Assembly: GCA_031286025.1 (NCBI GenBank)
Contig: JAITVB010000007.1
Span: forward strand, 1-13,318
Reading direction: 5' to 3'
Length of the DNA stretch: 13,318 nt
Origin: Rikenellaceae bacterium
GTDB taxonomy: Bacteria; Bacteroidota; Bacteroidia; Bacteroidales; Rikenellaceae
Shown: one piece after another, positions 1 to 6,767 of the stretch
Numbering within the stretch: position 1 is the first letter of the stretch
How the letters are laid out: each line of letters starts with the position of its first letter
Notes under the pieces: model-generated
Told to the model about the DNA's origin: nothing
Databases searched by the model: none
Seen by the model: the letters and a program-made list of their open reading frames with translations, nothing else
Position numbers and translations under genes: made by a program

Positions 1-1189
1 CATCTGGCGGTCGCAATGGGCGATGATCTCTCCTTATTTTCGTGGCGTCACCGGCAAGGACTTGACAGCAGGCATGAAAATCCTTGTCCGGGTGTCGGTC
101 GTGTACCATGAACTGTACGGCCTGAGTTTGCAAATCGCCGACATCGAACCCTCCTATACCTTGGGCGATCTGGCTGCCCAACGCCGCGAAACGATCGAAC
201 GCCTGCAAAAGGAAGGCGTCTTCGAGATGAACCGCGAGTGTGCCCTGCCTCCGGTCATCCAACGCCTGGCCGTGATTTCATCGGCTCAGGCAGCCGGTTT
301 CCGCGATTTTCATCGGGAGCTTTTTGAGAACGAATTCGGGTATGCCTTTCGGGCGGACCTTTACGAGGCCTTTATGCAGGGCCGCGGGGCCGAGGATTCG
401 ATCATAAACGCCTTGGACGGCATTGCCGAAAATCCGGAAAAATATGACGCGGTGGTGTTGATCCGCGGCGGGGGATCGCAGAGCGACCTGGGGGCGTTCG
501 ACAGTTACCGCCTATGCAGCCATCTGGCACAGTTCCCGTTGCCGGTGGTGACGGGCATCGGCCATGACAAAGACCAGAGCGTGGCCGACCTCGTTGCCCG
601 CGCGGCGATGAAAACCCCGACGGCCGTCGCTGGATTTTTCATCGATCACAACCGACGATTCGAAGACGATTTGTTGGCGTTGGGCGATGAGATCGGGTCG
701 CTTGTCCGGAATGTGTTGGCCGAGGAGCGCGAGCGCCTTGTGTCGCTTTCCCACGCAATGGAACGCCTGGTGTCCGGCCTGTTGTACGGCCACAGCCGCC
801 GGCTCGACGAGTTGCAGGTCCGCCTGCACCACGACGCCTGCCTGTCGCTTGAGGAACGCCGCGGCCGCCTGGCCCTGCTTGCCTCGACAATTACCCATGC
901 CGCGTGCCGACGTTTGGCTGAAGAAACCTTTCGCATTGTATCGCTCGGTCAACGGATAACCGACACGACGCGCCAATTCCTCGCCGGGAAACAGCGCGAA
1001 TTGGCCCTTTGGGAAGAAGTGGTCGAGGCCCGACGCCCCGAACACATCCTGAAAATGGGTTATGCCGTGGTGCGTAGCGGCGGTCGGATCATCAAGAACG
1101 TCGAAACGGTTGGAGTGGGCGAGGGCTTGCAAGTACAACTGCGCGACGGCATCCTCGAAACCGAAGTGAAACAAGTGGTAAAAACTTAA
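1..1189 (+). CDS. xseA: Exodeoxyribonuclease VII large subunit, 5'-truncated by window edge
   Basis: Large, catalytic subunit of exonuclease VII, which degrades single-stranded DNA into oligonucleotides in the cytoplasm together with XseB. The reading frame is already open at base 2, so the ATG at 23 is internal and the true start lies upstream; 395 residues are visible. The visible N-terminus is the end of the OB-fold DNA-binding domain (VVYHELYGLSLQIADIEPSY). The catalytic domain follows, with the RGGGSQSDLGAFDS motif near nt 465-500 and GIGHDKDQSVADLVA near 554-600, which keeps the G-H-x-x-D pattern of the family's active site, then KTPTAVAGF. The remainder is the helical, coiled-coil-like region and a C-terminal segment (ILKMGYAVVRSGG). 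The gene stops 5 bp before the hydrolase and is probably cotranscribed with it. The family assignment is secure. Confidence 0.96.
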   Translation, partial: IWRSQWAMISPYFRGVTGKDLTAGMKILVRVSVVYHELYGLSLQIADIEPSYTLGDLAAQRRETIERLQKEGVFEMNRECALPPVIQRLAVISSAQAAGFRDFHRELFENEFGYAFRADLYEAFMQGRGAEDSIINALDGIAENPEKYDAVVLIRGGGSQSDLGAFDSYRLCSHLAQFPLPVVTGIGHDKDQSVADLVARAAMKTPTAVAGFFIDHNRRFEDDLLALGDEIGSLVRNVLAEERERLVSLSHAMERLVSGLLYGHSRRLDELQVRLHHDACLSLEERRGRLALLASTITHAACRRLAEETFRIVSLGQRITDTTRQFLAGKQRELALWEEVVEARRPEHILKMGYAVVRSGGRIIKNVETVGVGEGLQVQLRDGILETEVKQVVKT

Positions 1190-1194
1190 TAACG

Positions 1195-2106
1195 ATGAAA
1201 AATCTCTTACTTATCTACTTGTCTATCATGGTCTTTTCTGCCAGTGGCCAGACATTAGAACCTCTGTGGCAGGGAAATATGCCCAATTCGAAAGGCGTCG
1301 CCGTGGCCGATGTCGACGACAATGGCCGGATGCGCCAGGTAGGCACGCCCGGTTACTACGTTTTCAAACCGTCCAAAGAGGAAAACAAGGGTGCGGTGGT
1401 GGTGATTTGCCCACCGGGCGGATACAGCCACCTGACCTATGACATTGCCGGTTTTCAATTGGCTAAGTGGTTCAATACAATAGGAGTTACGGCTGTCGTG
1501 CTGTTCCATCGGCTGCCCCATTCGCCCGACCTGGTGCAACGCGAGATCGGCCCGCTGCAGGATTTGCAGCGGATGATGAAGATCGTGCGTGCGCGGGCGG
1601 AAGAGTGGGGCATAGACCCGGAGCGCGTGGGCGTAATGGGTTGTTCGGCAGGGGGGCACTTGGCGGCTTCGATCGGCACCACGGCGACCGATTATTCGCG
1701 CGTGGGTGACCGCTATGACGATTTGCCGTGGTCATCCGACTTCACGATTCTCGTGTCGCCGGTGATCACGTTGGGCGAGAAGGCCCATAGCGGAAGCCGC
1801 GACAACCTGCTCGGGAAAAATGCTTCGCCCGAATTGGTCCGGCAGTTCTCGTGCGAGTTGAACGTGACGCCGCAGACGTCGCCCGCTTTCCTGGCGCATG
1901 CCAACGACGACCCGGCGGTTCCGGTCGAAAATAGCATACTGTTTTACAGTGCATTGCATGCGCAGGGAGTAAATGCCTCGCTGCATGTTTTCCCGTATGG
2001 GGGGCATAACATTGCGTTGCGCAACAATCCGGGGAGTACGCAGTTGTGGGTGCTGTTGTGCGAGGCCTGGCTGTATGAAATGGATATTATCAACGTTAAG
2101 GAATAG
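1195..2106 (+). CDS. Secreted alpha/beta-hydrolase, acetylesterase-like (BD-FAE/xylan esterase type)
   Basis: Predicted exported serine esterase of 303 residues, probably removing acetyl or other acyl groups from carbohydrate substrates; the substrate is not readable from sequence. An N-terminal signal peptide is visible (MKNLLLIYLSIMVFSASG), with no lipobox cysteine, suggesting a periplasmic enzyme. The oxyanion-hole segment is VICPPGGYSH. The nucleophile elbow is GCSAGGH with Ser151, the acid is probably Asp239 in HANDDPAVP, and the base is His271 in YGGHN, so the triad is complete and in family order. It sits 5 bp after xseA and 5 bp before xseB, placing a secreted enzyme inside an exonuclease VII operon. 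That is an unusual position and could be either a fortuitous insertion or a way to share a constitutive promoter. The fold and triad are convincing; the exact activity is inferred. Confidence 0.88.
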   Translation: MKNLLLIYLSIMVFSASGQTLEPLWQGNMPNSKGVAVADVDDNGRMRQVGTPGYYVFKPSKEENKGAVVVICPPGGYSHLTYDIAGFQLAKWFNTIGVTAVVLFHRLPHSPDLVQREIGPLQDLQRMMKIVRARAEEWGIDPERVGVMGCSAGGHLAASIGTTATDYSRVGDRYDDLPWSSDFTILVSPVITLGEKAHSGSRDNLLGKNASPELVRQFSCELNVTPQTSPAFLAHANDDPAVPVENSILFYSALHAQGVNASLHVFPYGGHNIALRNNPGSTQLWVLLCEAWLYEMDIINVKE

Positions 2107-2111
2107 ACGAC

Positions 2112-2306
2112 ATGAACGCGAAAAAGATAAGTTATTCGGAAGCGATGGCCGAGGTTGAGGCGATCCTCAAACGGCTGAATGACGGAGAACTGGATGTGGA
2201 TCGATTGGGAGCGGAGGTAAAGCGGGCGAGTGAGTTGATTGCGCTTTGCCGGGAGAAGTTGCGTGCAGCGGAAGAGGACGTTACCGCTGTATTGGATAAG
2301 GAATAA
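2112..2306 (+). CDS. xseB: Exodeoxyribonuclease VII small subunit
   Basis: Small, non-catalytic subunit that binds the helical region of XseA and is needed for active exonuclease VII. The 64-residue product is of normal length for the family and fits its two-helix hairpin: KISYSEAMAEVEAILKRLN, then a turn at DGELDVDRL, then a long charged helix ending in VTAVLDKE. The start lies 5 bp downstream of the hydrolase stop, so the three genes form one unit. Here xseB is separated from xseA by about 0.9 kb, whereas the two are usually adjacent. The gene ends 77 bp before the convergent lytic transglycosylase gene. Confidence 0.93.
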   Translation: MNAKKISYSEAMAEVEAILKRLNDGELDVDRLGAEVKRASELIALCREKLRAAEEDVTAVLDKE

Positions 2307-2337
2307 CGCACTGCCCGTTCAACGCGAAGCATCGCCG

Positions 2338-2365
2338 AAAAATTTTTAACTGCTCTGAAACAGAG
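2338..2365 (-). terminator. Possible terminator between convergent xseB and the transglycosylase gene
   Basis: A short hairpin (CTCTG, 3-nt loop, CAGAG at 2353-2365) lies in the 77-bp gap between convergent genes. Read on the minus strand, it is followed after a few bases by an A/T-rich stretch containing TTTTT, which would suit termination of the partition operon. The stem is only 5 bp, so this is a weak call. Confidence 0.3.
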
Positions 2366-2383
2366 ATCGCTTCGAACGAATGC

Positions 2384-3655
2384 TTAAGGAATCACCAATA
2401 TCTGCCCGATCCGCAGCGATCTGGGATTCCGGATCCCGTTCGCCCGCGTCAGCGCGGCCGTACTCACTCCGTGCCGTTGCGCAATCGCCCCCAACGTATC
2501 CCCCGACTTCACCTTATACGTCGAAGACCCCCGTAAAGCCGTTGCCGCCGGATTATTTTTCAAATTTGCAGGATTCAGATACTGAGATAGATAAATCGAA
2601 TCCTTACCGTAAATCTCCTCTTCTTTCTCAATAAACGAAGCGATGGTATACTGAGGCAATATCAGCGTATAAGGCTTGTCCGTCGCCGGCACAATATCCA
2701 TCTTATACTGCGGATTCAGTTCGCGAAGCACCTCCATCGACGTCCTCAACGTACTCGAAATCTGCTCGAAATGAGTCATCTTGCTGATTGTCACCGTGTC
2801 GATCGAGAAAGGCAACGAAGCCGTCCGCGGCTCGATCCCGTGGGCCTTGTGGAATGTATAGGCATAGGTCGCCGCAATGAAACTCGGGATGTAGCCCCGC
2901 GTTTCTTTCGGCAGATAGTCGTAGATGTCCCAGTAAGTCTGCGCGTTGGGTGCCCGCTTGAGCGCCTTGTTGATGTTGCCCGGCCCACAGTTGTAGGCGG
3001 CGATCGCCAACGTCCAGTCGCCATACATCCCGTAAAGCTGCTTCAGGTAGAGACAGGCCGCCCGCGTCGAAGTCGCCGGATCCATCCGTTGGTCGACGAA
3101 TGAGTTGATCTCCAACCCGAAACTCTTGCCCGTCGACAGAATAAACTGCCACAGTCCCGTCGCCCCCGATCGCGAGATTGCCTTCGGATATAGCGCAGAC
3201 TCGATCACCGGCAACATTTTCAGTTCCAACGGAAGGCCCTGGCGGTCCAATTCTTCTTCGATCATCGGGAAGTAGAATTGTGCCAACCCGAGGATATTTT
3301 CCATCCGCGAGTGGATGCGCCCCGTATAGGCCAGGATATAGCGCTTGACCACGTCGTTGTAAGGCAGTTGGATTACCGAAGCGATCATTCGCAGCCGCGC
3401 TTCATAGACCGAATCCGGCAACTCGTACGAATCGGGACCCGAATAATTCCCGGCCTCGATGTCGATAAAGTCATGCAGGTACAGGTCGTAGGATTCGACC
3501 ACACTGCTTTCGTACCACGCCGACAGCAGCGAATCATACTGCTCAGGGGTGTATTTTACCTGGATGTTGCCGTAACGCTCGGGTGCGGCATAGAGCACCA
3601 ACGAAGCGAACAACGCCAGGGCGGCTGTCAGGGCAATTGTTTTTCGTGCCGTCAT
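2384..3655 (-). CDS. LysM-containing lytic transglycosylase (MltD-like)
   Basis: Predicted exported muramidase that cleaves the MurNAc-GlcNAc bond of peptidoglycan with formation of anhydro-MurNAc. The 423-residue protein begins with a signal peptide (hydrophobic ~7-24, ending LYAAPE). The SLT catalytic domain covers roughly residues 115-265: LPVIESALYPKAISRSGATG supplies the catalytic Glu152, then GLWQF, and AIAAYNCGPGNINKAL is the typical later motif. A single C-terminal LysM domain (about 379-423, YKVKSGDTLGAIAQRHGVST) would bind glycan chains. No lipobox is evident, unlike E. coli MltD, so I give no symbol. It is last in the parA-parB-DUF5683 operon, 19 bp after the DUF5683 gene. That links chromosome segregation with cell-wall remodelling; the link is inferred from gene order. 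Confidence 0.93.
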   Translation of the reverse strand: MTARKTIALTAALALFASLVLYAAPERYGNIQVKYTPEQYDSLLSAWYESSVVESYDLYLHDFIDIEAGNYSGPDSYELPDSVYEARLRMIASVIQLPYNDVVKRYILAYTGRIHSRMENILGLAQFYFPMIEEELDRQGLPLELKMLPVIESALYPKAISRSGATGLWQFILSTGKSFGLEINSFVDQRMDPATSTRAACLYLKQLYGMYGDWTLAIAAYNCGPGNINKALKRAPNAQTYWDIYDYLPKETRGYIPSFIAATYAYTFHKAHGIEPRTASLPFSIDTVTISKMTHFEQISSTLRTSMEVLRELNPQYKMDIVPATDKPYTLILPQYTIASFIEKEEEIYGKDSIYLSQYLNPANLKNNPAATALRGSSTYKVKSGDTLGAIAQRHGVSTAALTRANGIRNPRSLRIGQILVIP

Positions 3656-3674
3656 TCCGGTTTGGTTTGCGGGC

Positions 3675-4685
3675 CTATTGGCCGTTGAACGTGTAGTTCA
3701 TCGCCCGGTGCTTGCCATAGTTGGGCGATGTGTTGAAATTCACCTGCATCGACATCCCCAGGCCGGGATAGTAGTTTGAAGTCCGCAATCCGGGCAGGTC
3801 GATCAGCGTCGGCTCGATATGCATCGACAGATCGTCGCCCACATCGAAGTCGCGCATGTAGGCGTCGACGTGAGCATCGATGATCGAGAGCAGATACAGT
3901 CCCGCGGTGCCAATAATACTTAGATCGCGGTTGCGGCGGTACATGTCGCGGGCGTTCTGCAACCGGGCCTGATCGATGCGGCCGCCGAATTCATCGTCCG
4001 GCCATTGATTGTAGGCCAACCGGAAGCGGTTGTAACCCCGGCTGTTGAAGTCGATGATATACGCCATGCTAGCAAACGCGCCGATCACGATCGGCACTTT
4101 CCAGTAGCTTTTGTTGTATATCTGCCCGGCGCCCGGGAAGATCATCGCCAGTGTGGTGGCTTTCTTCACCGGATGTACTTGGTGGGGGTAATTGAGCGCT
4201 CCGTTGCCGATAAAATAGAGGTATGTGCCCACTGTTCCGATCAAGTACAGGTTACGTTGATTCTGGTACTTCATCATCTGTTCCTGCACCGGGTCGATCT
4301 CCGAGCGAGGGTGGGTTTCGTCGGGGGCGTGCATCAGTGCTTCGTATTGCGATTTATAGTCGCGATATTTTTTCCCGGCGTCTTGCCACAGATAACCAAG
4401 TGTTCCTACGCCGGCGTACAGTACGGGGATTTTCCAGTAATCGCGGTTATAGAGCTGCGAAAACCCCGGAGCGACGAACGAAATGGCCGTCATCTTTGAA
4501 ATGCCCATCGAGTCGCGGAAAATCGGCGACTGGGGGTGGGGTTTCACTGCGGTATCGGCCGCGGGCTTGGCCCGGATGCCGCCCGAGACCAACTCGCCGG
4601 GCTGTTGGGCACGCACCGCCGAGACTGCGAACCACACCAGGGCACACAGCGTCAGGGGAATCAGTTTTTTCGCGCAGCCGGCCAT
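3675..4685 (-). CDS. DUF5683 domain-containing membrane/envelope protein
   Basis: Protein of unknown function, 336 residues, recognised as DUF5683-type from its sequence and from its place after parB. The N-terminus is a signal peptide (MAGCAKKLIPLTLCALVWFAVSAVRAQ). Several hydrophobic segments follow (about 84-100, 145-163, 176-211 and 255-270). The core is duplicated: residues ~72-116 (APGFSQLYNRDYWKIPVLYAG) are repeated about 110 residues later at ~182-226 (FPGAGQIYNKSYWKVPIVIG), each copy followed by a tyrosine-rich segment (YRDYKSQYE and YNRFRLAYN). The start at 4685 lies 9 bp after the parB stop with a purine-rich GGAAAGA just before it. The function is unknown; operon position suggests an envelope role tied to division or segregation. 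The C-terminal ~60 residues lack the repeat and may be periplasmic. Confidence 0.85.
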   Translation of the reverse strand: MAGCAKKLIPLTLCALVWFAVSAVRAQQPGELVSGGIRAKPAADTAVKPHPQSPIFRDSMGISKMTAISFVAPGFSQLYNRDYWKIPVLYAGVGTLGYLWQDAGKKYRDYKSQYEALMHAPDETHPRSEIDPVQEQMMKYQNQRNLYLIGTVGTYLYFIGNGALNYPHQVHPVKKATTLAMIFPGAGQIYNKSYWKVPIVIGAFASMAYIIDFNSRGYNRFRLAYNQWPDDEFGGRIDQARLQNARDMYRRNRDLSIIGTAGLYLLSIIDAHVDAYMRDFDVGDDLSMHIEPTLIDLPGLRTSNYYPGLGMSMQVNFNTSPNYGKHRAMNYTFNGQ

Positions 4686-4694
4686 TCTTTCCGC

Positions 4695-5579
4695 TTAATT
4701 TTTGATCCGGTCGAATTGGTTCAGGAAATGTTCCGCCTCGTCGTCGGTTTTGAACCGGATCACGATCTGGCCGTTGCCTTTCGGCCCCCGTTTGATGCTG
4801 ATGTCGGGCGTGGCGAAGAAGTGTTCGAGGTGCTCGACCAGACGGGTGTAGGTCTCTGGATATTCTCCATCTTCGGCGTCCTTTTTCGGGCTTCCGGCGG
4901 CGGCTTTCTGCACAAGTTCCTCGACCTGTCGCACCGACAGGTTATTTTTAACAATGCGTTTGAGCAGTGCCGATTGTTGTGCCGGGTCGTCCAATCCGGC
5001 CAAAGCCCGTGCGTGACCCATCGAAATGAGGTCTTCCTTGATCGCCAGTTGCACCTCGGCCGGTAATTTGAGCAGGCGGATGTAATTGGTCACCGTCGAC
5101 CGCTTTTTGCCCACCCGTTCGGCCAACGCGTCCTGGGTCAGGTTGCACTCGTCGACCAGGCGTTGCAGGCTCAGCGCGATGTCGACCGCGTTCAGATCCT
5201 GGCGTTGGATGTTTTCGACCAACGCCATTTCCAACAGCATTTGATCGTCCACTTCGCGGATGTAAGCCGGAATGGTCGCCAGACCGGCCTTTTGCGAAGC
5301 CCGGAAACGGCGTTCGCCGCTGATGATGCGGTACGTGTCGCCCGACTCGCGTTTGACGGTGATCGGTTGGATTACTCCCAAGGCGACGATCGAAGCCGCC
5401 AACTCATCGAGCGCTTCTTCGTCGAAGATCGTACGGGGTTGGTTGGGGTTGGGCAATACGCGGGCGATGTCCAACTCTTCGAAGATCGTTTTCTTGCGGC
5501 TCCGTTCCGGAGCGATGCTTTCGATATCGAAGATCGCTTCCAGACCGCGTCCCAGGCCTTTCGGTTTGGTTTGGTTCAT
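4695..5579 (-). CDS. parB: Chromosome-partition protein ParB/Spo0J
   Basis: CTP-dependent DNA clamp that loads at parS sites near the origin and, with ParA, segregates chromosomes and recruits condensin. The 294-residue product has the full family layout. An N-terminal KGLGRGLEAIF motif (~7-17) is of the type that stimulates the ParA ATPase. NPNQPR (~44-49), GERRFRA (~88-94) and ENIQRQDLN (~122-130) form the conserved nucleotide-binding boxes. A helix-turn-helix lies at ~147-173 (LTQDALAERVGKKRSTVTNY). A charged linker (~228-240) precedes the C-terminal dimerisation region. It lies 9 bp after parA and 9 bp before the DUF5683 gene, so all are probably cotranscribed. I saw no parS-like palindrome in this window. 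Confidence 0.96.
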   Translation of the reverse strand: MNQTKPKGLGRGLEAIFDIESIAPERSRKKTIFEELDIARVLPNPNQPRTIFDEEALDELAASIVALGVIQPITVKRESGDTYRIISGERRFRASQKAGLATIPAYIREVDDQMLLEMALVENIQRQDLNAVDIALSLQRLVDECNLTQDALAERVGKKRSTVTNYIRLLKLPAEVQLAIKEDLISMGHARALAGLDDPAQQSALLKRIVKNNLSVRQVEELVQKAAAGSPKKDAEDGEYPETYTRLVEHLEHFFATPDISIKRGPKGNGQIVIRFKTDDEAEHFLNQFDRIKN

Positions 5580-5588
5580 GATGGTGTC

Positions 5589-6350
5589 CTACGCGTTGTT
5601 ACGTAAAAATTCTTTGGCCAGGTTGAGATAGCTCACCGCGCCCGACGAAGCGGCGTCGTGCAGCAACACCGGTTTGCCGAAGCCGGGGGCCTCGCTCAGA
5701 CGGATGTTGCGGTGGATCACCGTGTCGAACGTCAGTCGGCCGAAATGCTTGCGCACCTCTTCGACCACCTGGTTGTCCTGCTTCTGGCGCGAGGAGTACA
5801 TCGTCATCAGGAAGCCTTCGATTTCGAGGCCCGGATTCAGTTGCGCCTTCGTCATTTTGATCGTATTGAGAATCTTCCCGAGGCCTTCCAATGCAAAATA
5901 TTCGCACTGTACAGGGATAATTACGCTATCGGCCGCCACCATGGCGTTCAGGGTCAGGAACCCGAGCGAAGGCGAACAGTCGATAAAGATATAATCATAG
6001 TCGTTTTTGACCGGTTGGAGCATTTGCTTCATCCGCAGTTGGCCGTCTTCCATACTGCCGAGGTCTTTTTCGGCGCCCACCAGGTCGATGCTCGACGGGA
6101 TGAGGAAGAGGCCTCCGATGTCCGTGCTTTGCAGGATCGATTCGGCGGCATTGGCTTGGCCGATCAGGCAGGTATAGGTGTTGCGTTCGTTCGTTTCGAA
6201 TCCCAACCCCGAAGTGGCGTTGGCCTGGGGGTCGGCGTCGACGATCAGCACACGTTGGCCGAGCACGGACAAACTGGCCGCCAGATTAATGGTGGTGGTG
6301 GTTTTGCCTACGCCTCCCTTTTGGTTGGCAAACGAAATGATCTTCCCCAT
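5589..6350 (-). CDS. parA: Chromosome-partition ATPase ParA/Soj
   Basis: ParA/MinD-family ATPase of 253 residues that binds nucleoid DNA as an ATP dimer and is released by ParB, driving segregation of origin regions. The deviant Walker A motif KGGVGKTT with its signature lysine is at residues 11-18. The switch region DADPQANATSG follows near 40-50, then the Walker B segment YIFIDCSPSLGFLTLNAM and the adenine-contact region VIIPVQCEYFALEGL. The length is typical for chromosomal Soj-type ParA without an N-terminal HTH. The start at 6350 is supported by a good TAnnTTTG promoter at 6370-6377, giving a short leader. It is first in the parA-parB-DUF5683-transglycosylase operon. Confidence 0.97.
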   Translation of the reverse strand: MGKIISFANQKGGVGKTTTTINLAASLSVLGQRVLIVDADPQANATSGLGFETNERNTYTCLIGQANAAESILQSTDIGGLFLIPSSIDLVGAEKDLGSMEDGQLRMKQMLQPVKNDYDYIFIDCSPSLGFLTLNAMVAADSVIIPVQCEYFALEGLGKILNTIKMTKAQLNPGLEIEGFLMTMYSSRQKQDNQVVEEVRKHFGRLTFDTVIHRNIRLSEAPGFGKPVLLHDAASSGAVSYLNLAKEFLRNNA

Positions 6351-6369
6351 GCGTGACTCAATTATCGTG

Positions 6370-6404
6370 CAAATATAGCGAAAGACCGCGAGAAAATGGC
6401 AAAA
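6370..6404 (-). promoter_or_regulatory. Proximal parA promoter
   Basis: On the minus strand, TATATTTG (6370-6377) is a perfect Bacteroidetes -7 box (TAnnTTTG). TTTTG at 6400-6404 fits the -33 box, separated by 22-23 bp. Transcription would start near 6363, about 13 nt before the parA ATG. Confidence 0.65.
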
Positions 6405-6532
6405 CGGGGCGTAAATGAGTTAAGTGTTTGTGGATTAGGTTTGTTCGGCGGTGTTGTTCGTCATTCTTCCACTGGTCAAAATTACCCGAAGTGGAAGAAT
6501 AAAGAGGGGTTGGGAAGAAGTTCCGCTACTTA
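6400..6532 (+). repeat. Copy A of a ~135-bp intergenic repeat (upstream of parA)
   Basis: This stretch matches copy B at 8600-8740 in the same orientation. Similarity begins at CAAAACGG, continues through TAAGTGTTTGTG, and is strongest at 6485-6532, where 42 of 48 bases agree without gaps. Inside it is a perfect 11-bp inverted repeat, ATTCTTCCACT (6463-6473) with AGTGGAAGAAT (6490-6500), and a 16-nt loop in which GGT and ACC can pair further. A perfect plus-strand -7 box, TAGGTTTG (6436-6443), lies 20 nt before the hairpin. Six T bases at 6542-6547 follow the repeat. No reading frame is preserved between the copies, so it is probably non-coding. It could be a small RNA, a regulatory element or the relic of a mobile repeat. 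Confidence 0.7.
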
Positions 6533-6571
6533 TCCGTTGCCTTTTTTGATTGCCGAAACGCCTGCCCACAT
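6530..6571 (-). other. Possible 13-codon leader peptide ORF upstream of parA
   Basis: An ATG at 6571 opens a 13-codon frame (MWAGVSAIKKGNG) ending in TAA at 6530-6532. It begins about 40 nt after the start predicted for the distal promoter at 6618-6652. Copy B of the repeat has no counterpart, so conservation within this window does not support it. It may be a leader peptide or chance. Confidence 0.2.
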
Positions 6572-6617
6572 GATGCCGTTACCTCGAAGAACCTTCGTCA
6601 GTCTTTACTATCGAGTG

Positions 6618-6652
6618 CAAAGATAGTCGATTTTTCGGGCCAGTGGACAAAA
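6618..6652 (-). promoter_or_regulatory. Distal promoter reading toward parA
   Basis: On the minus strand, TATCTTTG (6618-6625) is a perfect -7 box and TTTTG (6648-6652) lies 22 bp upstream, nearly the same layout as the proximal parA promoter. It sits directly after the predicted lepA terminator, so it would start a new unit near 6611 that crosses repeat copy A before parA. A small hairpin (CGAAG/CTTCG, 6585-6597) lies in the predicted leader. Confidence 0.5.
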
Positions 6653-6666
6653 GACAGGTTTTGGGT

Positions 6667-6691
6667 CGAAAATCGGAGTTTGTTTCCGACT
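6667..6691 (-). terminator. Likely lepA terminator
   Basis: Read on the minus strand, AGTCGGA and TCCGATT (6685-6691 and 6671-6677) form a 7-bp stem with one G-U pair and a 7-nt loop, followed by a short T run. It lies about 77 nt after the lepA stop. Together with the distal promoter at 6618-6652 it marks a unit boundary. The T run is short, so confidence is moderate. Confidence 0.45.
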
Positions 6692-6767
6692 GGCACTGCG
6701 TTTTAATGACACAAGCGGCCAACTCGATGCCTGAATTATCTTCTGAAAAACAAATTATTCAAATCAC

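Noticed and set aside
6463..6500. Hairpin in repeat copy A as a rho-independent terminator
   Set aside because: Neither strand has a T run directly after the stem; the six-T run is over 40 nt away.
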